Translations under genes and position numbers: made by a program
In this document: piece after piece, positions 28,715-37,549 of the stretch
Numbering within the stretch: position 1 is the stretch's first letter
How the letters are laid out: each line of letters begins with the position of its first letter
Assembly: GCA_049889215.1 (NCBI GenBank)
Contig: JBMHDV010000020.1
Span: 1 to 64,000, forward strand
Reading direction: 5' to 3'
DNA length: 64,000 bases
From: UBA817 sp049889215
GTDB lineage: Bacteria > Margulisbacteria > Marinamargulisbacteria > UBA817
Notes under the pieces: model-generated
What the model was told of the DNA's origin: nothing
The model's input: only the letters and a program-made list of their open reading frames with translations
Databases searched by the model: none

Positions 28715-28836
28715 AGCTATATTAATATCGTAACGAATCGCTCAAAACTTGCAACAAATTCGTAGATTTTTTAAGCCTTAGAATTCATTTCAAATGGCGT
28801 AACAGCCAGTACCCAACAAAAGAGTTCAAGTATGCA

Positions 28837-29895
28837 TTAAACAATTACTTCGTCTTCCAAATCAGAGTCCATTTCCTCATCAGAATCTCCTTTAACCAGT
28901 AACCGCTGTGATACTTTCTCAATTAACGCCAGCGCCGGAGACTGGGCATTAATCATGCAAGTTGAAAGCAACTCTGGAAGCGCAACGACCACCAATGGAA
29001 CCCACATCAACGGTAAATAATTCGATTTAATCTCATCAGCTGAACATAAGGGAGATTGATTATCAAATGCTCCCAGCGAATGCATCAATTGAACCGTTAA
29101 AGCAAGCACAAATCCAACCAATACTGGACCCAACACGTGAGGGCTATCCTTTAATAAAACGGGTTTATCCCCTTTATCAACCTCTTCCTGCCCATACGCA
29201 TTTAATTTTGCCATAAACCCTGTTTCTTTAAATGCACAACACCAACCAATACGACCCGATTGCTGGGCGACTGAAAATGGGGAGCATGTCAAAGTAAACG
29301 GCAATCGGCAGCCCTCATCATGCTGTTCAAACCGACCTTGATCATAGGTTCCCATGAGTTTAAATGCCATTTCTGAGTAAAATGGAAGCACATGTTTTAT
29401 CACCATCAGCACAGCCACGACAGTTTTAAACCCATTTGGGCATGTTGGGTCAAATGATCGACCTTCCGATACCACCCCAATGGCATTAAATGACGCCACA
29501 GCTGTGCCGAACGCGAGCGCAACCTTTGCCACCCGCATATTGGCCAGTCGAGTTCCAATAGCTGAATTTGTACACACGTTTGGGCAATAACGAAGTTGGT
29601 GAACGGCATCTTTCAACGTTATCTTAGGTGAGTCCTTTATTTGATTTGCCTGAATAAATGACATCCCACAGTCAGTCATACGCTGCACAATCATAGGCCC
29701 AAGCAATAGCCACATCACTGGAACACCCGCTCGATCGGGGTCATCACAATGCGATTGATCTAGAATAAACTGCGTAACGTCTGCTATGTCCTGATCACTG
29801 CACTCTTTTGGTGGATACGCCGAACAGTTTAATGCCGACATTTGAACACCTCGAATTAACGATGCGCAACCTTGGCCAAGTCCTACAGTACTCAT
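28837..29895 (-). CDS. Cysteine-rich multi-pass membrane protein
   Basis: 352 aa from ATG at 29895 (MSTVGLGQGCASLIRG), which overlaps the OTU gene stop (ATGA). No N-terminal signal. About five to six hydrophobic segments: GVPVMWLLLGPMIVQRM, VAKVALAFGTAVASFNAIGV, TVVAVLMVIKHVLPFY, LGPVLVGFVLALTVQLM, and LMWVPLVVVALPELLSTCM. Many cysteines lie in the loops. The C-terminus is strongly acidic (DSDEEMDSDLEDE). It is the distal gene of the four-gene overlapping operon and resembles the two upstream proteins in layout: a helix pair around a DPT...N loop (FDPTCPNGF here) and two C-terminal helices. No family recognised. It may be a membrane-inserted secreted protein; this is inference from context. 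Confidence 0.7.
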   Translation of the reverse strand: MSTVGLGQGCASLIRGVQMSALNCSAYPPKECSDQDIADVTQFILDQSHCDDPDRAGVPVMWLLLGPMIVQRMTDCGMSFIQANQIKDSPKITLKDAVHQLRYCPNVCTNSAIGTRLANMRVAKVALAFGTAVASFNAIGVVSEGRSFDPTCPNGFKTVVAVLMVIKHVLPFYSEMAFKLMGTYDQGRFEQHDEGCRLPFTLTCSPFSVAQQSGRIGWCCAFKETGFMAKLNAYGQEEVDKGDKPVLLKDSPHVLGPVLVGFVLALTVQLMHSLGAFDNQSPLCSADEIKSNYLPLMWVPLVVVALPELLSTCMINAQSPALALIEKVSQRLLVKGDSDEEMDSDLEDEVIV

Positions 29896-32207
29896 TCGAC
29901 TGGTCGTTGTGCAACAAGGCACTGCCAATGCTGACCGGTATTTTTCAACACCACGCTGCCCGCATGGGAAGGCTGAACATCTTCAACACTGGATAAAGTT
30001 ATTAGATTTTTACTAAATTGGTACTTTTCCTTTAAGTAATTAAATAACATGCCCAGTTGGTCTCGACCTGCATGCACCCCATCATTTGCTAACGTTTGCA
30101 AATAGAGCGTCTTTCCTGAGTCATTAAGCCAACCACGCAGAGCCTTTTCTTCTTGACCTACAAAGTTTAAAATTTCATCCATTCCGTCTACGCCAAACAA
30201 CTTTAATGTATCTGAATCTGCAGGTCCCAAGGGCTGATTATCTTCAAGTTTTTTAATGAGTGCTTTAAGTGTTTTAAATAATCGTCCGGCCACATCAGAC
30301 CAATATTCCTCCACTGCCTTAACAGCCAAATGTCGAACTATGGGCGCCAACGCCTGCTGCAATGCAACAAACGCCTGCGAATCATTTGATTTAATTATTT
30401 GCTCAAAGCGTTGTTTATACTCCTCGTCTTCAAATAAAGCATTGATCGTGTCTTGGTCAGCATTTTCTAAAATTGCCAACGCAGCTGCAGAAAAGGCACA
30501 ATTGCCATCTCCCGGCGTAAAATAATAGTCTTGGGTCTCATCTGCATACACTGATGCAGAATGCCCCTCGATAAACTTTGGCTCCATAAATTGAAATGTT
30601 TGGAGCAACACCTGATCTTTACTCAATTCTGTCTGGGCGTTCGAAATTTCTTCAAACTTAGCTATAAATTCGGTTTTAGAAATACCAATGTTTTCAAGTG
30701 CCAACTTTAATTTTACTTCATCATTGGCCACTGATTTAAATTGATCCCATGGGGTAACAGCAACAATGGTATCATTAGCGGTCTTAAGCACAGTAAATCG
30801 CGTTGTTGAATCACCATCCAAGCAGATATCAACTGACTTTCTCTCTTTAATCATTTCAGATCGCAACGCCCGTTTAGATGCTTTAAAAAACTCCTTGATA
30901 GGATCCGTTTCATTCGCTTCTTTTCCACCTAAGTTATTAAGCTCTATATCACGATGATTAACCCCTTCGGCTCCAGTTTTTGAAGATCCAGGAGGATTTG
31001 TTTTGGAACCACCTGAACCATCCACCACGTCATGTTTTGTTCCAGCCGTTGAAGCCGCCTTCGATTCGTCAGTTGTGTCAGTAGCACCAGGGTCGCCTTC
31101 ATCATCTGAACTATCCGGATCAGAAATACTAATAGGACCTAGTACTAAATTATTGGATACAGGAGTGAACGAGTCCAACTGTTCATTAAACGCTTTGACC
31201 AAATCTGAACGATATCTTGGGATCCCAAAAGGCGAACGTTCATGCCTAAGATTTTGAGCATCGATACAACGCCTGAATTGATGTTGTATCATAAGAACGG
31301 TACACGTTAAAACAAAGGAAATCAGAGCATTAGCCACATTATCATCCGACTTGCTATCCTCAATCAAGTTAGCAAGAATACCACCAAGCACTGCACTGAC
31401 CACTAAAACACTTCCAGTCGTTAGGAACGAATTAGCATCTATCGTCAACTTCTCTGGCTCTTGAAATTCACGAGTAACATTAAGTTTTTCACTATGATCA
31501 GACGGGGCCGAAGGTAACACTAACTTTAAGTTCGTTGAACTTGGCTGAAGTGCCAATGACGCATTGGATAAATAACTCCCAATCAATGTTGCCAACACTG
31601 CACCAGAGCCTACGTTTAAAAAACCATTATTGGTTGAATAACTTGCAACAAGCATCCCTAAATTAGCAACCACCATCACTAGATTTGATGATGACGAATC
31701 ATCTAAGTCTTCTAAACATTCGTTGTAAGATCCAATCAATGCAATTTGCACCTCCATACTTACAGCCTTCTTTAATTTTCCCCATAATTGTTTTAACGAC
31801 TGGGACAATTCTGATTGCTGACGATCAGCAACAAAATCCACAATAGCGGCTAATATTGGTTGCACGGCAAGTGCATATAACACGTAGCCAAACGTACTTG
31901 AAGACTCATTCGTATCTGTTACTGATGGCGACGTAACACTTTGGGCCGTAACAAGAGGCAATTGAGTAAGCCCACCTATTAAAGCCAGGCGACTTAAAGG
32001 TAACTGAGAAGACACCTTTAAAAACTTCGCTAGGCATTGCTGTATGGAGCTCATGCTTGAGGGTTGAAAATTATTTGAACTCAATAATCCTTCCGATTGA
32101 ACAAACTGAGTGGAGGCCTGTCGCTCTTGACGGTGTTTTTTCGTTGGTTTTGATGGAAATTGAATAGCGTTCGTTAAACGCCCAGTATTGAGACCTGTTT
32201 TATGCAT
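29892..32207 (-). CDS. Membrane protein with C-terminal OTU-family cysteine protease domain
   Basis: 771 aa. Residues 1-70 are polar and Ser/Gln/Thr-rich, then come a hydrophobic segment (LALIGGLTQLPLVTAQ) and about five membrane segments to residue ~330. An acidic Ser/Gly/Asp linker (~360-430) follows, then a soluble C-terminal half. The OTU core is clear: Asp567 and Cys570 in TPGDGNCAFSAAAL, and the catalytic His760 in NTGQHWQCLVA near the C-terminus. OTU proteases cleave ubiquitin chains; bacterial members are known as host-directed effectors in Legionella and Chlamydia, and ubiquitin is otherwise absent from most bacteria. ATG 32207 has AAAGGGGG 6 nt upstream and overlaps the upstream gene by 8 nt. 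A membrane-anchored deubiquitinase facing host cytosol is the natural reading, but the target and export route are inference. Confidence 0.85.
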   Translation of the reverse strand: MHKTGLNTGRLTNAIQFPSKPTKKHRQERQASTQFVQSEGLLSSNNFQPSSMSSIQQCLAKFLKVSSQLPLSRLALIGGLTQLPLVTAQSVTSPSVTDTNESSSTFGYVLYALAVQPILAAIVDFVADRQQSELSQSLKQLWGKLKKAVSMEVQIALIGSYNECLEDLDDSSSSNLVMVVANLGMLVASYSTNNGFLNVGSGAVLATLIGSYLSNASLALQPSSTNLKLVLPSAPSDHSEKLNVTREFQEPEKLTIDANSFLTTGSVLVVSAVLGGILANLIEDSKSDDNVANALISFVLTCTVLMIQHQFRRCIDAQNLRHERSPFGIPRYRSDLVKAFNEQLDSFTPVSNNLVLGPISISDPDSSDDEGDPGATDTTDESKAASTAGTKHDVVDGSGGSKTNPPGSSKTGAEGVNHRDIELNNLGGKEANETDPIKEFFKASKRALRSEMIKERKSVDICLDGDSTTRFTVLKTANDTIVAVTPWDQFKSVANDEVKLKLALENIGISKTEFIAKFEEISNAQTELSKDQVLLQTFQFMEPKFIEGHSASVYADETQDYYFTPGDGNCAFSAAALAILENADQDTINALFEDEEYKQRFEQIIKSNDSQAFVALQQALAPIVRHLAVKAVEEYWSDVAGRLFKTLKALIKKLEDNQPLGPADSDTLKLFGVDGMDEILNFVGQEEKALRGWLNDSGKTLYLQTLANDGVHAGRDQLGMLFNYLKEKYQFSKNLITLSSVEDVQPSHAGSVVLKNTGQHWQCLVAQRPVE

Positions 32208-33555
32208 CTTTTACCCCCTTTGCAAATAGCACCTGCTTCTGGTTACAAGCATCCACGCCCTTTAGCATGGCATGCCCCATCAACTTAACTAAGAATGGCA
32301 TCAATAACAGCAATTCAGGAACCTCTTCTATTGTTTCCAACACAAATAAGACAATAAGGGACTCCAGCACCTCTTTAATCGGCATAACGCGAAAAAATGT
32401 TTGCTTGGATGAACATACAAAACAAGTGTCTTTTGTTCGCTTTAGTTGTTTAGTTAAGTTATCTGCTATGTCAAAAAAGCCCTTTTTTGAAATTGTGGTT
32501 GCACTTTCAAATTTAGTCAATTGATTAAGGACATAGAACCGGGATAACTGATGGGGAAATACATCTGTATTTTTTGGAATAAAATCCCAAACCAGGTTGG
32601 ATGCCAAGGTTGTAAAAATAAGAAGGTTCTTATTGGTAGGGTCCAATGTTCTCCTCGCGTCTCTTTGCAGAAGAAATGCCACTACCACTGACCCCACCAA
32701 AGCCGCGAAATTAAGCCCGGTTAAAAGACAGCGACCATTTTTTGATGTCGTTGATTGGCTTAAACGTTTAACAACCTTGTCAAGAACATCTCTCGCATCA
32801 TTAATATTGATCGGATTTTCATTATCAGACGTAAGAGTTATATCACTAAATGAGGTTGCTTTATAAAATTGATCAATATTTCGATACAAGCCAAGAAGGG
32901 GCGCTGCCAATAAAAACCAATACGACAACTGATTAAATTGTGGCTCATTCGATGGACTGGGCGAAAACGAGTCGTCATCAGAAGTATCGCCCGTTGCACC
33001 AGAACATGTCTGAGTAATATTCAATAACTCATTCATACACGGTTTAACCGTTTCCAAATAATTATCCCTGCAACTCAGTTGTCTAATGCTTTGTTGAAGG
33101 TCGTTAGCAGTAAATCCAACAGACTTACAAAACCGCTCAACATCTGTTTGATTCATTCGTTGCGGCTCATTTAAAAAGGCCGCTAACAATTGGTCTTGGT
33201 TAATCGGTGCAATGCGACATTGGCCATGACCCAACTGGTCATGACAGTAATCATTTGGCTGAGGTTGCGCACCAACAGCCCTTGCACTAAACAGAAGACC
33301 TGTCACCAACAATTGGGTGATTAATGACGTACCACCAAAACGTTGTGCACGAACATGCGCTGCAGCTGTAGAAATTGAAGACTCAGTAGTTAAAGACCCT
33401 TTCTGAATACTTACTGTTTGAGCATTCCGTGGCTGAAAAACAGGCTGTGTAACTTTCTGAGGGAAAGGCTTTAACTGAGCATCTGATTGGCCAGGTTTAA
33501 CTGGAGCAAATGCCGCAGTACGGCAAGGCATTTGTACTAATGATACTTTAGGCAT
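32200..33555 (-). CDS. Membrane protein with N-terminal extension and Cys-rich domain
   Basis: 451 aa. Residues 1-80 are polar and Gln/Thr/Pro-rich, then a signal-like segment (SLITQLLVTGLLFSARAVGA) with an AxA site. A cysteine-rich domain of ~120 residues follows (DYCHDQLGHGQCRIAP...), then an acidic Ser/Pro stretch and four to five membrane segments (LSYWFLLAAPLLGLY, LNFAALVGSVVVAFLL, LIFTTLASNLVWDFI, LIVLFVLETIEEVPELLLLM). The loop TLDPTNKN matches FDPTCPNG of the 352-aa protein. ATG 33555 has CGGAG upstream and overlaps the 431-aa gene by 8 nt. Unknown function. The Cys-rich region is predicted to be outside the cytoplasm, with disulfides possible. Confidence 0.75.
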   Translation of the reverse strand: MPKVSLVQMPCRTAAFAPVKPGQSDAQLKPFPQKVTQPVFQPRNAQTVSIQKGSLTTESSISTAAAHVRAQRFGGTSLITQLLVTGLLFSARAVGAQPQPNDYCHDQLGHGQCRIAPINQDQLLAAFLNEPQRMNQTDVERFCKSVGFTANDLQQSIRQLSCRDNYLETVKPCMNELLNITQTCSGATGDTSDDDSFSPSPSNEPQFNQLSYWFLLAAPLLGLYRNIDQFYKATSFSDITLTSDNENPININDARDVLDKVVKRLSQSTTSKNGRCLLTGLNFAALVGSVVVAFLLQRDARRTLDPTNKNLLIFTTLASNLVWDFIPKNTDVFPHQLSRFYVLNQLTKFESATTISKKGFFDIADNLTKQLKRTKDTCFVCSSKQTFFRVMPIKEVLESLIVLFVLETIEEVPELLLLMPFLVKLMGHAMLKGVDACNQKQVLFAKGVKDA

Positions 33556-34843
33556 GTTCGTCTCCGACAGTGCTAGTTTTTGGTTGGGGATGTGCGGTAT
33601 TAAAGTTACTTAAATATGCATCAAAAGCGGTGACACCGCCCGCAACCATCATCATGAAAAACGGCATATACGTTGTTTCTTCACATTGCTTTCCCTTGGT
33701 ATCGGAAATCAAACCCATGGTTAACATCACGCTACCTAATAAAAGACCAGCTTTAACCAATTCGGCAGCCCCCCCTTTAAATCGAGCACAACACTGGATC
33801 ACCTGATCACAACGTGTTTGAGGGTCTTCGACTGCTTTTGAGCCTTGGTTAAGAAAATTTCGGCGCTTTCCATCATTGGTCGTGGCAAGATCTTTAATGA
33901 ATCGAAATGCAGGTAATAAAACAAGCAACGGCAATAGAAATTGACGTGATCGTTCCGTCACACAGTCTTTATCTGTTGGCATAAACAGTGCAACAACCAA
34001 CGCTATAGCAGCCGTTACAATACTGTTTGGCACGACATAACGTCGATCACCATAGATTTTATCAAACGTTTGTTTAACGCTAGGGTATTTTCCATCAACT
34101 TGCTTAAAATGCCAATCAGCAACGCCCAATTGAATCAGTCGAGGCACTGCAAATAAAGGGAACGTAGCACCCACTAAACCAGGAAATTCTGCCAATGCCG
34201 TTGTATTAACAGCTGCCGAATTAGGTGTCGTCTCACCTGATGAGGGCGATGGCGCTTGGTCTACCCATTCCAACACAGCTGCTGGTGTTGGCGAAGGGGA
34301 AGTGATTGGCCCATTGGGTGTTTGTGGATTCCCTGACGATGAACACAAAGCATTCACCCCTTGGCACAACCAATCCACACACGCCTGATACAACGTTTTA
34401 TCAGCGTTCGAACAACCTGGATCTGTGGCAACAAAAGTAGCCAACGCATTGGCCAAGTTGCCATTATCATCAAGATCAGTACAGGTCATGCCCGAAAAAT
34501 CAGGATTAGGCCCTAACCCGTTGTTGGGCAAACGATTTACGTAAGCGTTAAATGATGCTGGAACATCGTTGCAAGAATCTTTCAAGGAGGAACACAAAAA
34601 AGGAGCATATGATTGTTCTTGATGGCCCGGGCATCGCACGGCTCGCGCAACTGGAACACCCGACAACGCCAATAAAGCCAAACCAACAACAGCGTTTACT
34701 CGACTAAAATGAGGGCGCTGCACAGGTTTTTTTGAGGGGCCTAAACAAGGTGAAGCTGAGAATTTAGTTGATGAGAGATCTTGTGGTGAATCAAGTTGAC
34801 GCGAAATTGATTGAACGGATTGTGTTGATGTAATTCGATTCAT
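33548..34843 (-). CDS. Membrane protein with N-terminal extension and Cys-rich domain (operon leader gene)
   Basis: 431 aa. A polar Ser/Thr/Gln-rich N-terminus (~48 residues) precedes a signal-like segment ending GVPVARAV. A cysteine-rich domain follows (RCPGHQEQSYAPFLCSSLKD, GMTCTDLD, CVDWLCQGVNALC), then a Pro/Ser linker and four to five membrane segments (VGATFPLFAVPRLI, SIVTAAIALVVALFMP, FLLPLLVLLPAFRFI, LLLGSVMLTMGLI, YMPFFMMMVAGGVTAF). It has the same layout as the 451-aa protein, and probably the same origin. ATG 34843 has a near-perfect AAGGAGGT 6 nt upstream, the best in the operon, so this is the first gene. The AT-rich 104-nt region up to 34947 is shared with the divergent bolA and must hold both promoters. 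Confidence 0.78.
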   Translation of the reverse strand: MNRITSTQSVQSISRQLDSPQDLSSTKFSASPCLGPSKKPVQRPHFSRVNAVVGLALLALSGVPVARAVRCPGHQEQSYAPFLCSSLKDSCNDVPASFNAYVNRLPNNGLGPNPDFSGMTCTDLDDNGNLANALATFVATDPGCSNADKTLYQACVDWLCQGVNALCSSSGNPQTPNGPITSPSPTPAAVLEWVDQAPSPSSGETTPNSAAVNTTALAEFPGLVGATFPLFAVPRLIQLGVADWHFKQVDGKYPSVKQTFDKIYGDRRYVVPNSIVTAAIALVVALFMPTDKDCVTERSRQFLLPLLVLLPAFRFIKDLATTNDGKRRNFLNQGSKAVEDPQTRCDQVIQCCARFKGGAAELVKAGLLLGSVMLTMGLISDTKGKQCEETTYMPFFMMMVAGGVTAFDAYLSNFNTAHPQPKTSTVGDEHA

Positions 34844-34947
34844 TTTGACCTCCTTTTTTAAGTTTTTTAATTTATATTAACTATCGGTGCTCGAACCTAA
34901 TTTCTTGCATTATTGTCAGACTTTTTTTTGGTCGTTACACTTAGAGC

Positions 34948-35220
34948 ATGAACCAACGTGATATTGAAGCCATTTTAAACCAAACATTTCGTCCAATAAC
35001 ATTGGTCGTTGAAGATGATTCAAGTCGTCATCGGCACCACCAAGGCACCCATCACACAGAGAACACGCACTTCAATGTTACCGTTATTTCAGATCATTTT
35101 GAAGGCATGTCTTTAATCCAACGGCATCGGGCAATTAACGATGCCCTTAAGGTGGCCTTTGATGGCACTCTTCACGCCTTAAAAATCAATGCAAAAACCC
35201 CAGCTGAATGGCAGCAATGA
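34948..35220 (+). CDS. bolA: BolA-family protein
   Basis: 90 aa, the normal size. The family core HFNVTVISDHFEGMSLIQRH with a later LHALKI matches the BolA fold (HF.v.VvS..F.G.s...RHr). The conserved His at the start of HFNV is the usual metal/Fe-S ligand in BolA-glutaredoxin complexes. A His-rich loop precedes it (HRHHQGTHH), which is unusual in density. BolA proteins act in iron-sulfur cluster trafficking and stress-related morphology. It ends in an ATGA overlap with the downstream phosphopantetheinyl transferase, so the two are coupled. No monothiol glutaredoxin gene is visible in the window. Confidence 0.88.
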   Translation: MNQRDIEAILNQTFRPITLVVEDDSSRHRHHQGTHHTENTHFNVTVISDHFEGMSLIQRHRAINDALKVAFDGTLHALKINAKTPAEWQQ

Positions 35221-35786
35221 TTGCAATTTTTTGCATTGTTGACTCTGCCCCCATCACTAAATCAAGGTCGCATGCACTGCAACAGGCCATTTTAAGTCGT
35301 CAATTGGGCGTCTCTGAACCGATTACCATTGTCCGTAACGGGAAACCCAAAATCGCCCATCATGACCTTAAGTTTTCTGTCAGTCATACGCATCATTTAT
35401 TTTGTTTAGCAACTCACCCCTGCGCCGAGATTGGCATCGATATCGAGTTAAAGAATCGCATTATTTCAGACCGTGTACTAAATCGCGGCCAAACCAGCCT
35501 ACACCGGCACATCCCCAGCCATCAGCGCGTCCAAACATGGACAGAGTTTGAGGCCAATGCAAAGTGCGCTGGTACGGGCGTTCGCTTTCCTATCCCGAAA
35601 AAACAGCCCTATGATACCCAATCGATGGAGTGGCAACAAGCCATTATTTCAGTGGCCGCAACACAGCCCATCACCACAACAAACATCATCATTCAAAATC
35701 AAAACCATACTCAAGAACACATCATTAACTGGCAATCCCCAACAGGAATACATAACCAAATTCGCCCCCTACCGCCCATTCATTAA
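35217..35786 (+). CDS. 4'-phosphopantetheinyl transferase (Sfp/AcpT type)
   Basis: Transfers the phosphopantetheine arm of CoA to carrier proteins. 189 aa from ATG 35217 (MIAIFCIVDSAP), overlapping the bolA stop; an ATG three codons earlier is possible. Motifs: RNGKPKIAHHDLKFSVSHTH (the usual G.P......fn.SH), EIGIDIELKN (GvDiE, Mg2+-binding Asp/Glu), and WTEFEANAKCAGTG, matching W..KEA..K..G but with Phe-Glu instead of Lys-Glu. The length and motifs fit the short Sfp/Gsp families. Its carrier protein (ACP, PKS or NRPS) is not in the window. The C-terminal 60 residues are Thr/Asn-rich and less typical. Stops in a TTAA shared with the convergent gene (35783-35786). Confidence 0.8.
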   Translation: MIAIFCIVDSAPITKSRSHALQQAILSRQLGVSEPITIVRNGKPKIAHHDLKFSVSHTHHLFCLATHPCAEIGIDIELKNRIISDRVLNRGQTSLHRHIPSHQRVQTWTEFEANAKCAGTGVRFPIPKKQPYDTQSMEWQQAIISVAATQPITTTNIIIQNQNHTQEHIINWQSPTGIHNQIRPLPPIH

Positions 35787-36646
35787 TCCTCCGTTGAAAA
35801 TGCGTCAGGATCATCCAATGCATCAATGGCCGACTTGGCTTTGTCCAATTTAATACGTGCAATTTCCGCTGGGGTTGGGGGCATGCCTGGTTGACGTTGC
35901 CGTTCACCCAGCGCCGCTGACTCGGTTAAACCATAGGTTTGCTGCACCAAATGATGATAACTTGCCAATGTCACAGCCAAGCGTTTGGATGATGGCACCT
36001 CTGAGACATGCTGCAATTCAATCCAACGCCGTGATAACCAATGCACCCGATTCAAGTGGCTCGAATTACGAAGCTGCCATAAGTGGATTGGAACATTTGC
36101 TTGAATGCCCAACGTTAATGCATAGGGAACAGGATCAGTATCACGATATTGAAAAAATGTGGGCTGCCAAATACGAAACCCCTGTGCCAAATACGGGGCC
36201 ATCCGAGATTCAAACGTCGCTAAATTCGATGGCGTTATGCCATATTCTTGTGGAACAAACCCCAATAAAAATAAAAATGAGCGATACGCTTTTGGATGAA
36301 AAAAGTCATCCGCAGCAACAATCAAATCCTTGCTCGGCAACGCCGCAAGCAAGACCCAAGGCACCAATGGTTCATTATTCACCAAATGGACCCCATCAGG
36401 CAGCACCTTGGGACAGCGTATATGAATCCCTCTAAAAAATAACCCCCATCGAATCACCCATTTCATACCAATCAAAAACGGTTTATGCCAACCAAAAAGC
36501 GCGTACCCTAACCGACCAAAAAGCAGGACCAACGCTGCACAAATCAACAACGGCAACCGTTGCACAAGACTCAGCCAGTGCAACAGCGTACGAAAGCTAG
36601 CTAACATAACAAATAACAGATTGTAAGCCGTTACTTTAATACCCAT
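35783..36646 (-). CDS. Membrane-associated protein, possibly a degenerate PlsC-like acyltransferase
   Basis: 287 aa from ATG 36646 (MGIKVTAYNLLFVMLASF); a TTG six codons earlier is another candidate and no good Shine-Dalgarno marks either. Two N-terminal hydrophobic segments (AYNLLFVMLASFRTLLHWL and LPLLICAALVLLFGRLGYAL) are followed by a globular region. IHIRCPKVLPDGVHLVNNEP and DLIVAADDFFHPK have the rhythm of 1-acylglycerol-3-phosphate acyltransferases, but the catalytic H(x4)D motif is not there (NNEPLVPW instead), so activity is doubtful. The C-terminal 50 residues are charged and likely disordered. It is the last gene of the overlapping cluster downstream of the second giant, and its stop TTAA is shared with the convergent phosphopantetheinyl transferase gene. 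Confidence 0.45.
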   Translation of the reverse strand: MGIKVTAYNLLFVMLASFRTLLHWLSLVQRLPLLICAALVLLFGRLGYALFGWHKPFLIGMKWVIRWGLFFRGIHIRCPKVLPDGVHLVNNEPLVPWVLLAALPSKDLIVAADDFFHPKAYRSFLFLLGFVPQEYGITPSNLATFESRMAPYLAQGFRIWQPTFFQYRDTDPVPYALTLGIQANVPIHLWQLRNSSHLNRVHWLSRRWIELQHVSEVPSSKRLAVTLASYHHLVQQTYGLTESAALGERQRQPGMPPTPAEIARIKLDKAKSAIDALDDPDAFSTED

Positions 36647-36768
36647 AACACAAACCAAACCCAAAATAGGAGACTGGGCACCGATCGAACCAACATAATG
36701 GCCGTTTCTTTAAGTTCCAATTTTAAAAATTGTCGCAACACCTCAATACGTTCATATTTATAAGTCAT
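36631..36768 (-). CDS. 45-residue single-helix membrane protein
   Basis: Starts at ATG 36768 (MTYKYERIEVLRQFLKLE), overlapping the preceding gene stop by 11 nt and the next gene by 16 nt. A basic-acidic amphipathic helix leads into a membrane helix (SVPSLLFWVWFVLWVLK). A longer frame exists upstream (from 36840), but this start fits the overlap spacing of the cluster better. No family recognised. Small single-pass proteins in such clusters are often subunits or tethers of a larger machine, which would fit the neighbouring coiled-coil gene. Confidence 0.5.
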   Translation of the reverse strand: MTYKYERIEVLRQFLKLELKETAIMLVRSVPSLLFWVWFVLWVLK

Positions 36769-37549
36769 GATCAATCCCTCCAGACGATTGGTCATCCTTA
36801 ATGTAATCCCAAATACGTGATTTTCGACCAGCGTCATCACGCTGAGGTTTTGATGCCGATCTTTTTTTGACGTCTTCTACCACTTGCTCATCACTAGCAG
36901 CAGACTCAGATCGAGCCAGGTCCTCTGCATCTGACTGCGTAAAATACAGTGTCCCATCTTCCAAATCATCCGTTCGTTTTCCACCATCCTCAGCCACAGC
37001 ATCGGGTGACGATGAATCTAACAGTTGTGTCGCTGCTTCGCCGGGGGCGGCATCACTCAGCCCTGCGTCCACAGTGCTGAGCGGCATGGTCATGTCATCC
37101 GCTTGCGCATCCACCGCTTCTGCTGTTTTATTGTAGGCCGCCATGTCTGTCATCAGTTCATCCACTTCTCGATCGTGTGCAAGCGTTGATGCCGCCCCCA
37201 CCTTTTCGACAATGGGATCTTGCTTAGGCGCACCCTGAACCGGGGTTGGCAACGGAAACGGATGGGTAATCGGCATGGTTGTTTTTGGGTTACGAAACCG
37301 TTGTTGCAACATAACCTTCTTCAAAATATCGCTATCTTTTTGAGCATTTTTTATGCGCCGAACCAACGCCACTTGGGCACTGTAAGCATTCGCCAATTGG
37401 CCTTCAATTGCGGCTGAAAACTCCGCTATCTTATCGAATTCATCCCGTTCAAGATACCCCAACAGTTGGTTATATAACCGACGAAACACCCGATAGTTTT
37501 CAGGTGAAATTTGATTAAAAAGTTCAGCTGGATCAATTGGTTTTGTCAT
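36758..37549 (-). CDS. Helical N-terminus plus acidic disordered tail, unknown function
   Basis: 263 aa from ATG 37549 (MTKPIDPAELFNQISPEN), overlapping the coiled-coil gene by 17 nt; a 24-codon longer form is less likely. The first ~95 residues are helical (RVFRRLYNQLLGYLERDEFD and LANAYSAQVALVRRIKNAQ), comparable in size and style to secretion chaperones such as FlgN, though not demonstrably homologous. Residues ~100-235 are Pro/Ala/Asp/Ser-rich and predicted disordered and acidic. The C-terminus has a short basic segment (SKPQRDDAGRKSRIWDY). It belongs to the compact cluster downstream of the 7066-aa giant. Confidence 0.6.
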   Translation of the reverse strand: MTKPIDPAELFNQISPENYRVFRRLYNQLLGYLERDEFDKIAEFSAAIEGQLANAYSAQVALVRRIKNAQKDSDILKKVMLQQRFRNPKTTMPITHPFPLPTPVQGAPKQDPIVEKVGAASTLAHDREVDELMTDMAAYNKTAEAVDAQADDMTMPLSTVDAGLSDAAPGEAATQLLDSSSPDAVAEDGGKRTDDLEDGTLYFTQSDAEDLARSESAASDEQVVEDVKKRSASKPQRDDAGRKSRIWDYIKDDQSSGGIDHDL

